Below, piece after piece: positions 12,620-19,883 of a stretch of 22,227 nucleotides of DNA. Origin of the DNA: JBGPJO01 sp964348535. GTDB lineage: Bacteria; Patescibacteriota; Minisyncoccia; Phycocordibacterales; JAKFXT01. Below the pieces are notes generated by a model, which was not told where the DNA came from, did no database searches, and saw nothing but the letters and a program-made list of their open reading frames with translations. Both the position numbers and the translations under genes were made by a program. The DNA is taken from positions 1-22,227 of the forward strand of contig CAYGDB010000008.1 in NCBI GenBank assembly GCA_964348535.1, given 5' to 3'. Every line of letters starts with the position of its first letter. Positions within the stretch are counted from its first letter, which is position 1.

Positions 12620-15223
12620 ATGAACAGCCAAACACCCATTCCTGAAGTTTTTCGTCTTTTAAATCCTCAAAAAACCGCTCTCAAAAAACTCGGACTTGAA
12701 ACTATAAACGATCTCCTCCATCACTTCCCTGCCGGATACGGCAAGCAAGTGTCGTCCAAAACAATAAGAGAATTAAAAAAGGGTGATGAAGTCGCTATCT
12801 ATGGCATCGCCAGAAATTTTAAGCTTGGCAAAGCTTTTCGTAAAAGAATGTCCATGGCCGAATGTTTTATAGAAGACCAAAGCGGGAGAATAAAATCGGT
12901 GTGGTTTAACCAGCCGTATCTAGCGAAAATGATAAGTGAGGGTTCGCCGGTCAGAGTCGTCGGCAAAGTGTCAGAGCGAAAAGGCGAACTTTATTTGGCC
13001 AACCCGGAAATTGAGAGCTTGGCGGGACTACCGTCGGGGAGCTCAAATTCCCTCTTCAAAGACTCCGCCCAAGCCGGACTTTACCCCAAATATCCCGAAA
13101 GCCGCGGCATAACATCACGCTGGTTTTATCACGCCATTCAAAAAGTCCTCAAAACCTCAATCATTGAAAATCTTTCCGACCCCATACCGAAAGAGATTTT
13201 GGCAAAATATCATTTGCCGGATTTAAAAACCTCCCTTATCTGGATACATATGCCAAAAAAAGAAGGCGATGGCGTAGCGGCCAGAAAGCGATTTGCTTTT
13301 GAAGAAATATTTTTTATACAGCTTCAAAAAATGAAGGAGAGAAAAGAATATCAGAAAAAAAAATCTTTTCTAATAGAGAAAAGCTCAAGCGAGATTGATG
13401 ATTTTATAAAAAGATTTCCGTTTCAAGCAACCGACGCCCAAAAAAGAGCGATTGAATCGATACTTAAAGATTTCAAAAGCGGGCAGCCGATGTCGCGTCT
13501 TCTTGAAGGAGACGTGGGGAGCGGTAAAACGGCCGTGGCGGCCGTTACGACTTACGCCACCGTTACGACGCGACCTTCTTCAAAAGACTACGGCAATCTG
13601 CAAGTGGCTTACATGGCGCCTACCGAAATTCTGGCAACCCAACACTTTGAATCATTCATACAATACTTTAAGCATCTTCCTATCAATATCGCGCTTATAA
13701 CCGGTTCTGGTTGCCGTAAATTTCCTTCAAAAGTAAACCCTTCGGGATGGACAAACATCTCAAGAGCTCAACTTTTGAAGTGGGTTTCAAACGGCGAGAT
13801 TGCCGTTCTTATAGGCACTCATGCCCTAATTCAAAAGACTATTAAATTCAAAGACCTGGCCTACATAATAATAGACGAGCAACACCGCTTCGGCGTACGC
13901 CAGCGCCAAGCGCTGGCCCGCGGAAAAAATGCTGAACCAACGCCGAAAAGCGCAGAAAAAATAGAGACACTTATCTACAAAGACTTAACATATACTATTC
14001 GCGGAATTCTCTTCGAGATAAAAAAAACAATCGGTCTGGGACACAAAGAGCTAGTATACCAAAATGCGTTTGAAGAAGAGCTCAAACGACGAAAACTTCC
14101 ATACAATAAAGAGCGCCAGATAGCGATTATGTATAGAGGAAAGAAAATCGGCGTGTATCAACCTGATTTTGTCATTGATGAGAAAATAATCGTGGAATTC
14201 AAATCAATTCTTTTCCTTGGACAGAAAGAAAAAAAACAACTTTGGACATATTTGAAAGGGTCGGAATATAATCTAGCCCTACTGGTCAACATCGGGGGTG
14301 CAAAACTTGAAATACAGCGCGTGATCTACGATATGGCTCGAAATCCAAAGACTTCAGCGTCTGATCAGCAAAGTTCTGCGTCTATTCCGCATTTATTATC
14401 TATGACCGCCACTCCTATTCCAAGAACTCTAGCTCTTACCATTTACGGCGATTTAGACTTATCTCTCATTGATGAAATGCCAAAAGGACGGAAGAAAGTT
14501 ATTACTGAAATCGTGCCTGTTGAAAAAAGAAAATCGGTATACGAAAAAATTCGCGCCGAATTAAAAAGCGGACGGCAAATATACGTAATCTGCCCAAGAA
14601 TAGAGGAACCAGATCCAACAAAAGAAATGGCTCTTGAAGTAAAGTCCGTCAAAGCCGAAGCTGAAAGATTACAGAAAGAAATTTTTCCGGAATACAAAAT
14701 TGACATTCTTCACAGCAAAATGAAACCGGCCGATAAAGACGCGACCATGCTTGAATTTAAAAATAAAGAGATAGATATCTTAGTGGCAACATCCGTCGTT
14801 GAAGTCGGAGTAAACGTGGAAAACGCTACAAACATAATAATAGAAGGAGCGGAGAGATTCGGATTGTCCCAACTCCACCAGCTTCGCGGCCGTGTCATAA
14901 GAAGCAATTACCAGCCCTACTGCTATATATTCAGCGACGCCAAAGGAGGAAAATCGGCAGACAGATTTAAAGCCCTTGTTACGGCTAAAAACGGTTTTGA
15001 GCTTTCAGAACAAGACCTATTGCTTCGAGGGGCCGGAGAATTATACGGCCGAAAACAATGGGGCATCACAGACGTCGGCATGGAAGCCGTAAAAAATATA
15101 AAGATGGTGGAAGCGGCAAGGTCTGAAGCAAGAGAGCTTGTTGAAGAAGACGAGACTCTTGAAAAGTATCCTATTCTTAAAGAAACGCTCAAAAAAAGAG
15201 AAAATGCCTTGCACTTTGAATGA
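12620..15223 (+). CDS. recG: ATP-dependent DNA helicase RecG with an inserted GxxExxY domain
   Basis: RecG remodels stalled forks and branch-migrates Holliday junctions. The N-terminal wedge/OB domain covers about residues 1-150 ('INDLLHHFPAGY', 'VRVVGKVSERKGELYLANPE'). The helicase core has Walker A 'LLEGDVGSGKT' (295-305), 'MAPTEILATQHF', DEQH (419-422) in 'IIIDEQHRFGVRQRQAL', 'TATPIPRTLALT' (596-607), 'VATSVVEVGVNV' (722-733) and 'LHQLRGRVIR' (752-761). The C-terminal 'LRGAGELYGRKQWGITD' (802-818) is the RecG TRG-type end. The protein has 867 residues against about 690 for E. coli RecG. Most of the excess is a foreign domain at about 448-573, between the DEQH motif and motif III. Motif VI is normally GRVGR and here reads GRVIR. 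The frame is unbroken, with a TGA stop. Identity is certain; whether the helicase is active with the insert is not known. Confidence 0.95.
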   Translation: MNSQTPIPEVFRLLNPQKTALKKLGLETINDLLHHFPAGYGKQVSSKTIRELKKGDEVAIYGIARNFKLGKAFRKRMSMAECFIEDQSGRIKSVWFNQPYLAKMISEGSPVRVVGKVSERKGELYLANPEIESLAGLPSGSSNSLFKDSAQAGLYPKYPESRGITSRWFYHAIQKVLKTSIIENLSDPIPKEILAKYHLPDLKTSLIWIHMPKKEGDGVAARKRFAFEEIFFIQLQKMKERKEYQKKKSFLIEKSSSEIDDFIKRFPFQATDAQKRAIESILKDFKSGQPMSRLLEGDVGSGKTAVAAVTTYATVTTRPSSKDYGNLQVAYMAPTEILATQHFESFIQYFKHLPINIALITGSGCRKFPSKVNPSGWTNISRAQLLKWVSNGEIAVLIGTHALIQKTIKFKDLAYIIIDEQHRFGVRQRQALARGKNAEPTPKSAEKIETLIYKDLTYTIRGILFEIKKTIGLGHKELVYQNAFEEELKRRKLPYNKERQIAIMYRGKKIGVYQPDFVIDEKIIVEFKSILFLGQKEKKQLWTYLKGSEYNLALLVNIGGAKLEIQRVIYDMARNPKTSASDQQSSASIPHLLSMTATPIPRTLALTIYGDLDLSLIDEMPKGRKKVITEIVPVEKRKSVYEKIRAELKSGRQIYVICPRIEEPDPTKEMALEVKSVKAEAERLQKEIFPEYKIDILHSKMKPADKDATMLEFKNKEIDILVATSVVEVGVNVENATNIIIEGAERFGLSQLHQLRGRVIRSNYQPYCYIFSDAKGGKSADRFKALVTAKNGFELSEQDLLLRGAGELYGRKQWGITDVGMEAVKNIKMVEAARSEARELVEEDETLEKYPILKETLKKRENALHFE
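13961..14338 (+). other. GxxExxY (PDDEXK_3-like) domain inserted in recG
   Basis: RecG residues 448-573 are not RecG sequence. 'IGLGHKELVYQNAFEEELKR' carries the defining G-x-x-E-x-x-Y motif (G474, E477, Y480). 'GVYQPDFVI' and 'IIVEFKSI' supply the PD...ExK signature of the PD-(D/E)XK nuclease superfamily (D516, E526, K528). Stand-alone GxxExxY proteins are about 120-130 residues, the same size. The insert is flanked by low-complexity linkers ('NAEPTPKSAEK' before, 'NPKTSASDQQSSASIPH' after). It has no intein splice-site residues or blocks and no stop, so it is most likely translated as part of RecG. A domain invasion by a mobile nuclease-like gene is the simplest reading. Confidence 0.85.
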
Positions 15224-15242
15224 TTAGAACTCTTTTAAAATC

Positions 15243-15379
15243 GTGAATTACGAAACTCTTTCTTGGCCCAAGTTTTTGCTTGACACGCATAAAAATCTGC
15301 TGATTTTTTGCTATTCTCGGCTCGTCAGCCTGCGAAATGTCTCACAAAAATTGCGCCTGCGACGAGTTTCGTAATTCAC
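15243..15379. repeat. Palindromic element with 16-bp perfect inverted ends
   Basis: GTGAATTACGAAACTC (15243-15258) and GAGTTTCGTAATTCAC (15364-15379) are perfect reverse complements with about 105 bases between them. The interior has no open frame of its own on either strand that looks real. It includes further short pairings, such as CTCGTCAGCCTGCG with CGCCTGCGACGAG. The size and structure suit a non-autonomous MITE- or REP-like element between recG and the terminator. Confidence 0.6.
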
Positions 15380-15386
15380 AGTTTAA

Positions 15387-15420
15387 AAACAAAAAACCGC
15401 TTTAAAGCGGTTTTTTGTTT
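15387..15420. terminator. Bidirectional intrinsic terminator between recG and the DUF4383 gene
   Basis: The 34-base stretch is a perfect palindrome: AAACAAAAAACCGCTTT and its complement, ending in a T-rich run on both strands. It can end transcription of recG from the left and of the minus-strand DUF4383 gene from the right. Confidence 0.9.
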
Positions 15421-15435
15421 GGAACGACAACTTTA

Positions 15436-15849
15436 TTACATCATTCCTCCAGAGGAAACGGATGAACCGCCTCGATATGCCAAAACAGCCCAGACTCCAA
15501 CAACAATGTGAAGAACCGTATCAAACGGATTCTGAAGAGCTGCGCCCAAAAGCGTAGTACCCATAGGGATTGGACCTATGAGACTAACCAAAGCAACAAC
15601 AAGGGCAAGTACCCCTACCGCTATAGTTAAATAACGCTGAAGAGACGAGCTAATTGCTACTGACGCTATAAGAGCCACCACTCCCAAAACCAAGTGAGCT
15701 ATGTTTTCAGCATTGTCAAAATACCAATACTCTCCAAACAAGCTGTCCGAAGTCGGTCCAATTAAACCGACATAACCAAGAATGGCGACCAGTACCAAGA
15801 CCACACCGCCAACCTGCAAAAAACCTTTAGGGCTTAAAACGTAAGACAT
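15436..15849 (-). CDS. DUF4383-family four-helix membrane protein
   Basis: The 137-residue protein has four hydrophobic segments (about 10-28, 48-67, 71-90, 107-125). It shows the DUF4383 pattern, in particular 'NIAHLVLGVVAL' and 'FDTVLHIVVGVWAVLAYRGG', where the conserved N/H pair occurs twice. The function of the family is unknown. The C-terminus is Ser/Gly-rich. It is a single-gene unit bounded by the terminator at 15387-15420. The sequence GGAAGG on the minus strand is too far from the ATG to be its ribosome-binding site. Confidence 0.78.
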   Translation of the reverse strand: MSYVLSPKGFLQVGGVVLVLVAILGYVGLIGPTSDSLFGEYWYFDNAENIAHLVLGVVALIASVAISSSLQRYLTIAVGVLALVVALVSLIGPIPMGTTLLGAALQNPFDTVLHIVVGVWAVLAYRGGSSVSSGGMM

Positions 15850-15983
15850 CGTTTTTAAAAAAATTAATAAAAAACCTTCCTTTGCCGACCAGCAAAGATT
15901 TATAAACTACTATAAGTATGACGCATGCCAGAGTTTTGGGAAATTAGATATCCACAGGGCGGATAAAATCTAGAAATCCTCGG

Positions 15984-16056
15984 TGCGGGTACTTGGACTC
16001 GAACCAAGGACCGGGCGTGTATAAGACGCCTGCTCTACCAACTGAGCTATACCCGC
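15984..16056 (-). tRNA. tRNA-Ile with anticodon UAU
   Basis: A complete 73-base cloverleaf. The acceptor stem GCGGGTA/TACCCGC pairs in all seven positions. The D arm is GCTC-AGTTGGTA-GAGC, the anticodon arm is GGCGT-CTTATAC-ACGCC with anticodon TAT, and the T arm is CTTGG-TTCGAGT-CCAAG. The discriminator base is A, followed by CCG, so CCA is not fully encoded. UAU reads the isoleucine codon AUA directly. Most bacteria instead read AUA with a CAU tRNA modified by TilS, which makes this tRNA uncommon. Confidence 0.93.
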
Positions 16057-16104
16057 ATTCTTCTACTATATTTCTTGTTTTCCACAATAGCAAGATTGGG
16101 TAAA

Positions 16105-16377
16105 ATGATTTATCATCAAAAGATGACTCAAGAGGACCTCGCTAAAAATAGAACTGACCTAGCCAAAGACAGAACATTTCTCGCGAACCAGCGCACTTTT
16201 CTTTCTTATATGAGAACGGCCCTTGGCGTCCTAGCCTTGGCTGTCATTATTTTTAAATTTACTCCGGTTATTATTGGGATTCCTTTGGGGACTATTACAA
16301 TAGTTTTTGCCTTGATCCTTGTCCTTTATGGATTAAAGAGCTATCAGTCTATGAATAAAAAAATCAACGGAGACTAA
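16105..16377 (+). CDS. DUF202 (YidH-type) small membrane protein
   Basis: The frame is open from a TTG at 16075, but the ATG at 16105 (MIYHQKMTQEDLAKNRTDLA) is the likelier start and gives 90 residues. The motif 'LAKDRTFLANQRTFLSYMRT' followed by two hydrophobic helices (about 40-57 and 62-80) is the DUF202/YidH signature. The function is unknown. It lies between the tRNA gene (opposite strand) and the convergent yciB gene, 13 bases from the latter, with no terminator hairpin between them. Confidence 0.82.
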   Translation: MIYHQKMTQEDLAKNRTDLAKDRTFLANQRTFLSYMRTALGVLALAVIIFKFTPVIIGIPLGTITIVFALILVLYGLKSYQSMNKKINGD

Positions 16378-16390
16378 AACAAAAGGCGGA

Positions 16391-16936
16391 CTAATCTTTA
16401 GAAGGTTGGTTTTGGGAAGCAAAACGAGCGAGCCAAACGCTTTGTATTATCACAAACAAAAATGTAAGTCCCACAAGCCCGAACAGTTTGAAATTAACCC
16501 AAGTTTCGGTAGGAAAATTGTAAGCCACAAAAAGATTCAGGACCGCTAGCGTCCCGAAGAAACCGGCCCAAGAAAAATTCATCACCCTCCAAGCGGAATC
16601 GGGGATACTTATGCCGCTTTGAATGATGGTTCTCATCAAATTTTTTTTAAAAAACAAATCGGAAATTAAAAGAGCCGAGGCAAAAAAAGCGTAAAGAATG
16701 GTCGGTTTCCACTTTATGAATATTTCGTTGTGAAGAAATATGGTAAGCCCGCCAAAGAAAGTTATGATGCCAAGATTGACCCAAAGCATATATTCTATTT
16801 TTCTCTTGAAGGCCAAGAGATAAAGCACTTGAAGGACGGTGGCCCCCATGGCCACGCCGGTAGCCACATATACCCCGAAAAACTTAAAGGCTACGAAAAA
16901 GAGAAGGATCGGAAAAATATCAAAAAAAAATTTCAT
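16391..16936 (-). CDS. yciB: YciB/IspA-type inner membrane (septation) protein
   Basis: The 181 residues match the size and pattern of YciB (formerly intracellular septation protein A): 'MKFFFDIFPILLFFVAFKFF' at the start, 'ATGVAMGATVLQV', 'GGLTIFLHNEIFIKWKPTIL', 'PDSAWRVMNFSWAGFFGTLA' and 'FNFPTETWVNFKLFG'-like 'YNFPTETWVNFKLFG'. Five to six helices are visible. In other bacteria YciB interacts with cell elongation and division proteins and affects envelope integrity. It starts 22 bases after the ftsH stop on the same strand, so it is probably co-transcribed with ftsH. Confidence 0.87.
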   Translation of the reverse strand: MKFFFDIFPILLFFVAFKFFGVYVATGVAMGATVLQVLYLLAFKRKIEYMLWVNLGIITFFGGLTIFLHNEIFIKWKPTILYAFFASALLISDLFFKKNLMRTIIQSGISIPDSAWRVMNFSWAGFFGTLAVLNLFVAYNFPTETWVNFKLFGLVGLTFLFVIIQSVWLARFASQNQPSKD

Positions 16937-16958
16937 TGTTTATTTTTTAAAAGAAAGT

Positions 16959-18887
16959 TTATCCCTGATGCTCGATGTCTTCCTTTTTCTTCGGAGTAAT
17001 GCCATTTGCTATCAGAAGATTTTCAAATTCTTCTCTCTCAAGAGTCTCCGTTTCAACAAGCCGACCGGCTATGGCGTCCAAAACTTTGCGATGCTCCGCT
17101 ATCAAGCTCTTTGCCCTTTTTTCGGCTTCGTTCATTATTTTTGAAACCTCGCTATCAATTTTGGCAGAGACTTCTTCCGAATATTCATCTCCATTCACCC
17201 CACGTCCAAATAACGCTCTTCCACCAGCGCCTTCAAGCGCCACAGGACCCAGTGTTTCTGACATTCCGTATTTTGTGACCATGTCTCTCGCGAGAGCCGT
17301 TGCCACCTGCAAATCATTTGACGGTCCAGTTGTTAAATCTCCAAATACCATAACCTCCGCCACGTATCCGCCGAGAGACACCGCTATATCATCCAAAAAT
17401 TCTTTTTTTGACTGCATTCGTTTGTCTTCAAGAGGAAGTTTAAGAGTGTAACCAGCGGCATGACCTCTCGAAATAATTGAAATTTTGTGCACTGGGTCGG
17501 CATAAGGCAGGATGGAAGAAACAAGAGCGTGTCCGGCTTCGTGATAAGCGGTTATTTCTTTTTCTTTCTTGGAAAGAAGATGGCTCTTACGCTCGGGGCC
17601 AAGCATCACTTTTTCAATGGCTCTTATCAAATCATACTGGGTTACGGATTTTCGGCTTTCACGAGCGGCGAGGATGGCTCCTTCGTTCATCAAAGAATAG
17701 AGGTCGGCACCGGAAAAACCAGGTGTTCTCTCCGCGATAACTTGAAGATTAACATCATCATGCAGAGGTTTTGAAACAGCGTGAATTTTCAAAATTTCTT
17801 CTCTACCTTCCCTGTCGGGCAAATCAAGAGTAACTCTTCTGTCAAAACGACCGGGACGAAGCAAAGCCGGATCAAGAACGTCAGGACGATTAGTCGCCGC
17901 CATAACTATCACTTTTTCAGTCGGCTCAAAACCGTCCATCTCAACTAGAATCTGGTTTAAGGTCTGCTCACGCTCATCGTTTCCGCCACCAACGCCGGAA
18001 CCACGAACACGTCCGACGGCATCAATTTCATCAACGAAAATAATGGCCGGAGCGGCTTTTTTGGCAAGCTGGAATAAATCGCGAACACGGGAAGCACCGA
18101 CACCGACAAACATTTCCACAAATTCAGAACCTGATATTGAAAAGAAAGGCACGCCAGCCTCACCTGCAACCGCTCTTGCGAGCAGGGTCTTGCCGGTGCC
18201 AGGCGCCCCCATCAAAAGCACGCCTTTTGGAATGCGAGCACCGATTTCAAGAAACTTGTTTGGGTTTTTTAGAAAATCAACAATCTCAATCAGCTCTTCC
18301 TTAGCTTCTTTGACGCCGGCAACATCTTTAAAAGTAATTTTTTTACCTTTGTCTTCAGGATTAGTAATCCGAGCCCGGGACTGGCCGAAGGTAAAAGCCT
18401 GCATACCGGCTCCTTTGACCTGCCTAGTCAAAAACCATATGAAAAATATTATAAAAGCGATCGGCAGAAGAAACGGCGCCAAAGTTCCAAACCAAAAAGC
18501 AAATCCACTCGGACCTTTCACTTCAATTTTTACGGCGGAAAGTTTTTCCGCCGGTATCTGATAATTTTTTAAAGTTTCGGTAATTCCAACACCGGATTCT
18601 TTTTTGGATTTTTTTTCCGACTTATCGGTATAAAGAACTGTCAAATCATCACCTTCAACAATTATAGACTCCACCGTGCCGGCCGAAATATCAAAAGCCA
18701 CTTGAGACAACGCCACCTTAGCCGTCTCTGTTTTTTTGTAGTCAACAACAAGCGAATACAAAGAAAGAATAATAAGAAAAATCAGAAGAGTGCTAGCTAG
18801 ATTGGCCCAAATAGAACCCTTTCCCATCAAGCCATTTTGCCCTTTAGTTTTTTTAGTTTTGTTCGGTTTTTCTTTATTTTTGAACAC
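16959..18887 (-). CDS. ftsH: ATP-dependent zinc metalloprotease FtsH
   Basis: The 642-residue protein is a full-length FtsH. A basic cytosolic N-terminus precedes TM1 (about 28-48). A periplasmic domain (50-130) and TM2 (about 133-153) follow. The AAA module has Walker A GAPGTGKT (227-234), Walker B 'FVDEID' (284-289), pore loop 'MFVGVG' (259-264) and arginine-finger region 'RPGRFDRR'. The zinc protease site HEAGH is at 449-453, with the third ligand in 'LTTGPSNDLQ'. It degrades misfolded membrane proteins and, in many bacteria, SsrA-tagged proteins. The start used is GTG at 18887; an in-frame ATG at residue 21 (MGKGSIW) is an alternative. It is divergent from smpB with 84 bases between, and yciB follows it. 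All catalytic residues are present. Confidence 0.97.
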   Translation of the reverse strand: MFKNKEKPNKTKKTKGQNGLMGKGSIWANLASTLLIFLIILSLYSLVVDYKKTETAKVALSQVAFDISAGTVESIIVEGDDLTVLYTDKSEKKSKKESGVGITETLKNYQIPAEKLSAVKIEVKGPSGFAFWFGTLAPFLLPIAFIIFFIWFLTRQVKGAGMQAFTFGQSRARITNPEDKGKKITFKDVAGVKEAKEELIEIVDFLKNPNKFLEIGARIPKGVLLMGAPGTGKTLLARAVAGEAGVPFFSISGSEFVEMFVGVGASRVRDLFQLAKKAAPAIIFVDEIDAVGRVRGSGVGGGNDEREQTLNQILVEMDGFEPTEKVIVMAATNRPDVLDPALLRPGRFDRRVTLDLPDREGREEILKIHAVSKPLHDDVNLQVIAERTPGFSGADLYSLMNEGAILAARESRKSVTQYDLIRAIEKVMLGPERKSHLLSKKEKEITAYHEAGHALVSSILPYADPVHKISIISRGHAAGYTLKLPLEDKRMQSKKEFLDDIAVSLGGYVAEVMVFGDLTTGPSNDLQVATALARDMVTKYGMSETLGPVALEGAGGRALFGRGVNGDEYSEEVSAKIDSEVSKIMNEAEKRAKSLIAEHRKVLDAIAGRLVETETLEREEFENLLIANGITPKKKEDIEHQG

Positions 18888-18897
18888 AGTACACGAT

Positions 18898-18903
18898 ATT
18901 ATA
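18898..18903 (-). promoter_or_regulatory. Consensus -10 element for ftsH
   Basis: TATAAT on the minus strand lies 10 bases before the GTG start of ftsH, which would give a very short leader. No good -35 match is found 16-18 bases upstream. Confidence 0.5.
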
Positions 18904-18959
18904 CAGAAAAAGCAAAGAAACGCGAGTTTTTAAAAAAATGATTTTTGGCTCTTAAATGC

Positions 18960-18965
18960 TAGAAT
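18960..18965 (+). promoter_or_regulatory. -10 element for smpB, leaderless start suggested
   Basis: TAGAAT ends 6 bases before the smpB ATG at 18972, so the transcript probably begins at or next to the start codon. There is no Shine-Dalgarno. This is the same geometry as before the PIF1-like gene. Confidence 0.45.
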
Positions 18966-18971
18966 CTTATT

Positions 18972-19418
18972 ATGTCTTCGCTTATAGAAAATAAAAAAGC
19001 TCACTTTAACTACGAAATCCTTCAAATAATAGAGGCCGGCATTGAGCTATTGGGGCATGAAGTAAAAAGCCTTCGCAAGAAAGAAGGTTCGCTTGAGGGT
19101 GCGCGAATAATAGTGAGAGGAAACGAAGCGTTTTTAGTGGGCGCCACCATTCCGCCTTACCAGCCGTCAAATACGGAGAAAGACTACGAGCCGGACAGAA
19201 ACCGAAAGCTCCTCCTGAATAAAAAAGAAATAATGCTAATATCGGGAGCGGAGTCAAAGAAAGGATTGACAATCATACCTCTTTCGGTGTATAATAAAAG
19301 GAGAAAGATAAAAGTCTCGGTTGCTGTTGTTCGCGGTAAAAAGAAATACGACAAACGCCACGACATAAAAAAACGCGAGACCGACAGAGACATCAGAAGA
19401 ACTTTGAAAAATGAATAG
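18972..19418 (+). CDS. smpB: SsrA-binding protein SmpB
   Basis: SmpB binds the tRNA-like end of tmRNA and brings it to stalled ribosomes. The 148 residues show the family blocks: 'ENKKAHFNYEILQIIEAGIE', 'GHEVKSLRKKEGSLEGARI', 'EAFLVGATIPPYQPSN', 'DRNRKLLLNKKEI', and the basic tail 'GKKKYDKRHDIKKRETDRDI' that enters the empty decoding site. The length is normal. Its tmRNA partner begins 69 bases downstream on the same strand. The spacer contains an imperfect inverted repeat (about 19421-19470) and the likely ssrA promoter. Confidence 0.97.
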   Translation: MSSLIENKKAHFNYEILQIIEAGIELLGHEVKSLRKKEGSLEGARIIVRGNEAFLVGATIPPYQPSNTEKDYEPDRNRKLLLNKKEIMLISGAESKKGLTIIPLSVYNKRRKIKVSVAVVRGKKKYDKRHDIKKRETDRDIRRTLKNE

Positions 19419-19442
19419 CGAGATACGAATAATGAACCTTGT

Positions 19443-19472
19443 TTGAAAGCTTGATTCATAATTCGATATTCT
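19443..19472 (+). promoter_or_regulatory. Putative promoter of the tmRNA gene
   Basis: TTGAAA (19443-19448) and TATTCT (19467-19472) are 18 bases apart and lie 14 bases before the mature tmRNA 5' end. This fits a short precursor trimmed by RNase P. Read-through from smpB is also possible. Confidence 0.45.
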
Positions 19473-19486
19473 TAATTCAAATAAAT

Positions 19487-19883
19487 GGGGGTGCCAGGCA
19501 TCGACAGGTGATTCCTTGTGTATGGGCAAAGTGGAGTTTTCTCGATAGCTCCTAATATTTTCGAGAATGATTAAGTGCAAACAACTTAGTTGCAAAAGCA
19601 AAGTCGGTTATTTCTCCGTATTTTACGGCGAATGACTTTGCTTTCGCTTTCGCGAAAGCCTAAGCGACGTCTCCCCTTTCTTCTCCTGAAGGAAAGGAGC
19701 GGGGTGTTATTTTTCAGGACAGCCAAGCTCCCGTTGCGAGAGCTCGGTTAAAATTAGCAACTCCGAGCATTTCAGCTTTTGCGAATTTTTATTGAAATGT
19801 TTTAAGAAAAAACAAATTCGCTAAACTTTGTAGAAACATATCCAAATCTCGCTTGCACGCGGATTCAATTTCCGCCGCCTCCA
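19487..19883 (+). ncRNA. ssrA: Transfer-messenger RNA (tmRNA)
   Basis: The 397-base RNA has both halves of the tRNA-like domain. The 5' acceptor strand GGGGGTG (19487-19493) pairs with CGCCTCC (19876-19882) in seven positions, including a G-U and a U-G pair. The T arm is GCGGA-TTCAATT-TCCGC (19859-19875), with A at 19883 as discriminator. CCA is not encoded. Between them lie the resume codon, a tag frame and pseudoknot-like stems, for example TCTCCCCTTT with AAAGGAGCGGGG. It is preceded by its protein partner smpB. Together they free stalled ribosomes and label the incomplete protein for proteolysis. Confidence 0.95.
19592..19663 (+). other. tmRNA tag-peptide reading frame
   Basis: After TTAGTT, which matches the conserved UAGUC-like context before the resume codon, GCA opens a 23-codon frame ending at TAA (19661-19663). 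The tag begins AKAKSVISPYF and continues TANDFAFAFAKA. It is longer than the usual 8-15 residues. It ends in A-F-A-K-A where most bacteria end in L-A-A or A-L-A-A. The last codons lie in a palindrome, GCTTTCGCGAAAGC, typical of the stem after the tag. If a later GCA (19598) is the resume codon, the tag is two residues shorter. Confidence 0.75.

Noticed and set aside
13961..14338. Intein or intron in recG
   Set aside because: The insert lacks intein splice-junction residues and blocks and contains a nuclease-like domain of the GxxExxY type. The frame continues without stops, and no group I or II intron structure is evident.
12620..15223. Recoding of TGA as glycine (Gracilibacteria/SR1 code)
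   Set aside because: recG ends in TGA at the expected C-terminus, and no conserved glycine in the window is encoded by TGA.
15308..15511. Plus-strand frame after recG
   Set aside because: It runs through the palindromic element, the perfect terminator and the antisense of the DUF4383 gene, so it is not a real gene.
15989..16000. Shared 12-mer TACTTGGACTCG between the tRNA-Ile T arm and the region after ssrA (19901-19912), read as a tRNA fragment or attachment site
   Set aside because: The match is only 12 bases with no extension on either side. A few such matches are expected by chance in 22 kb.
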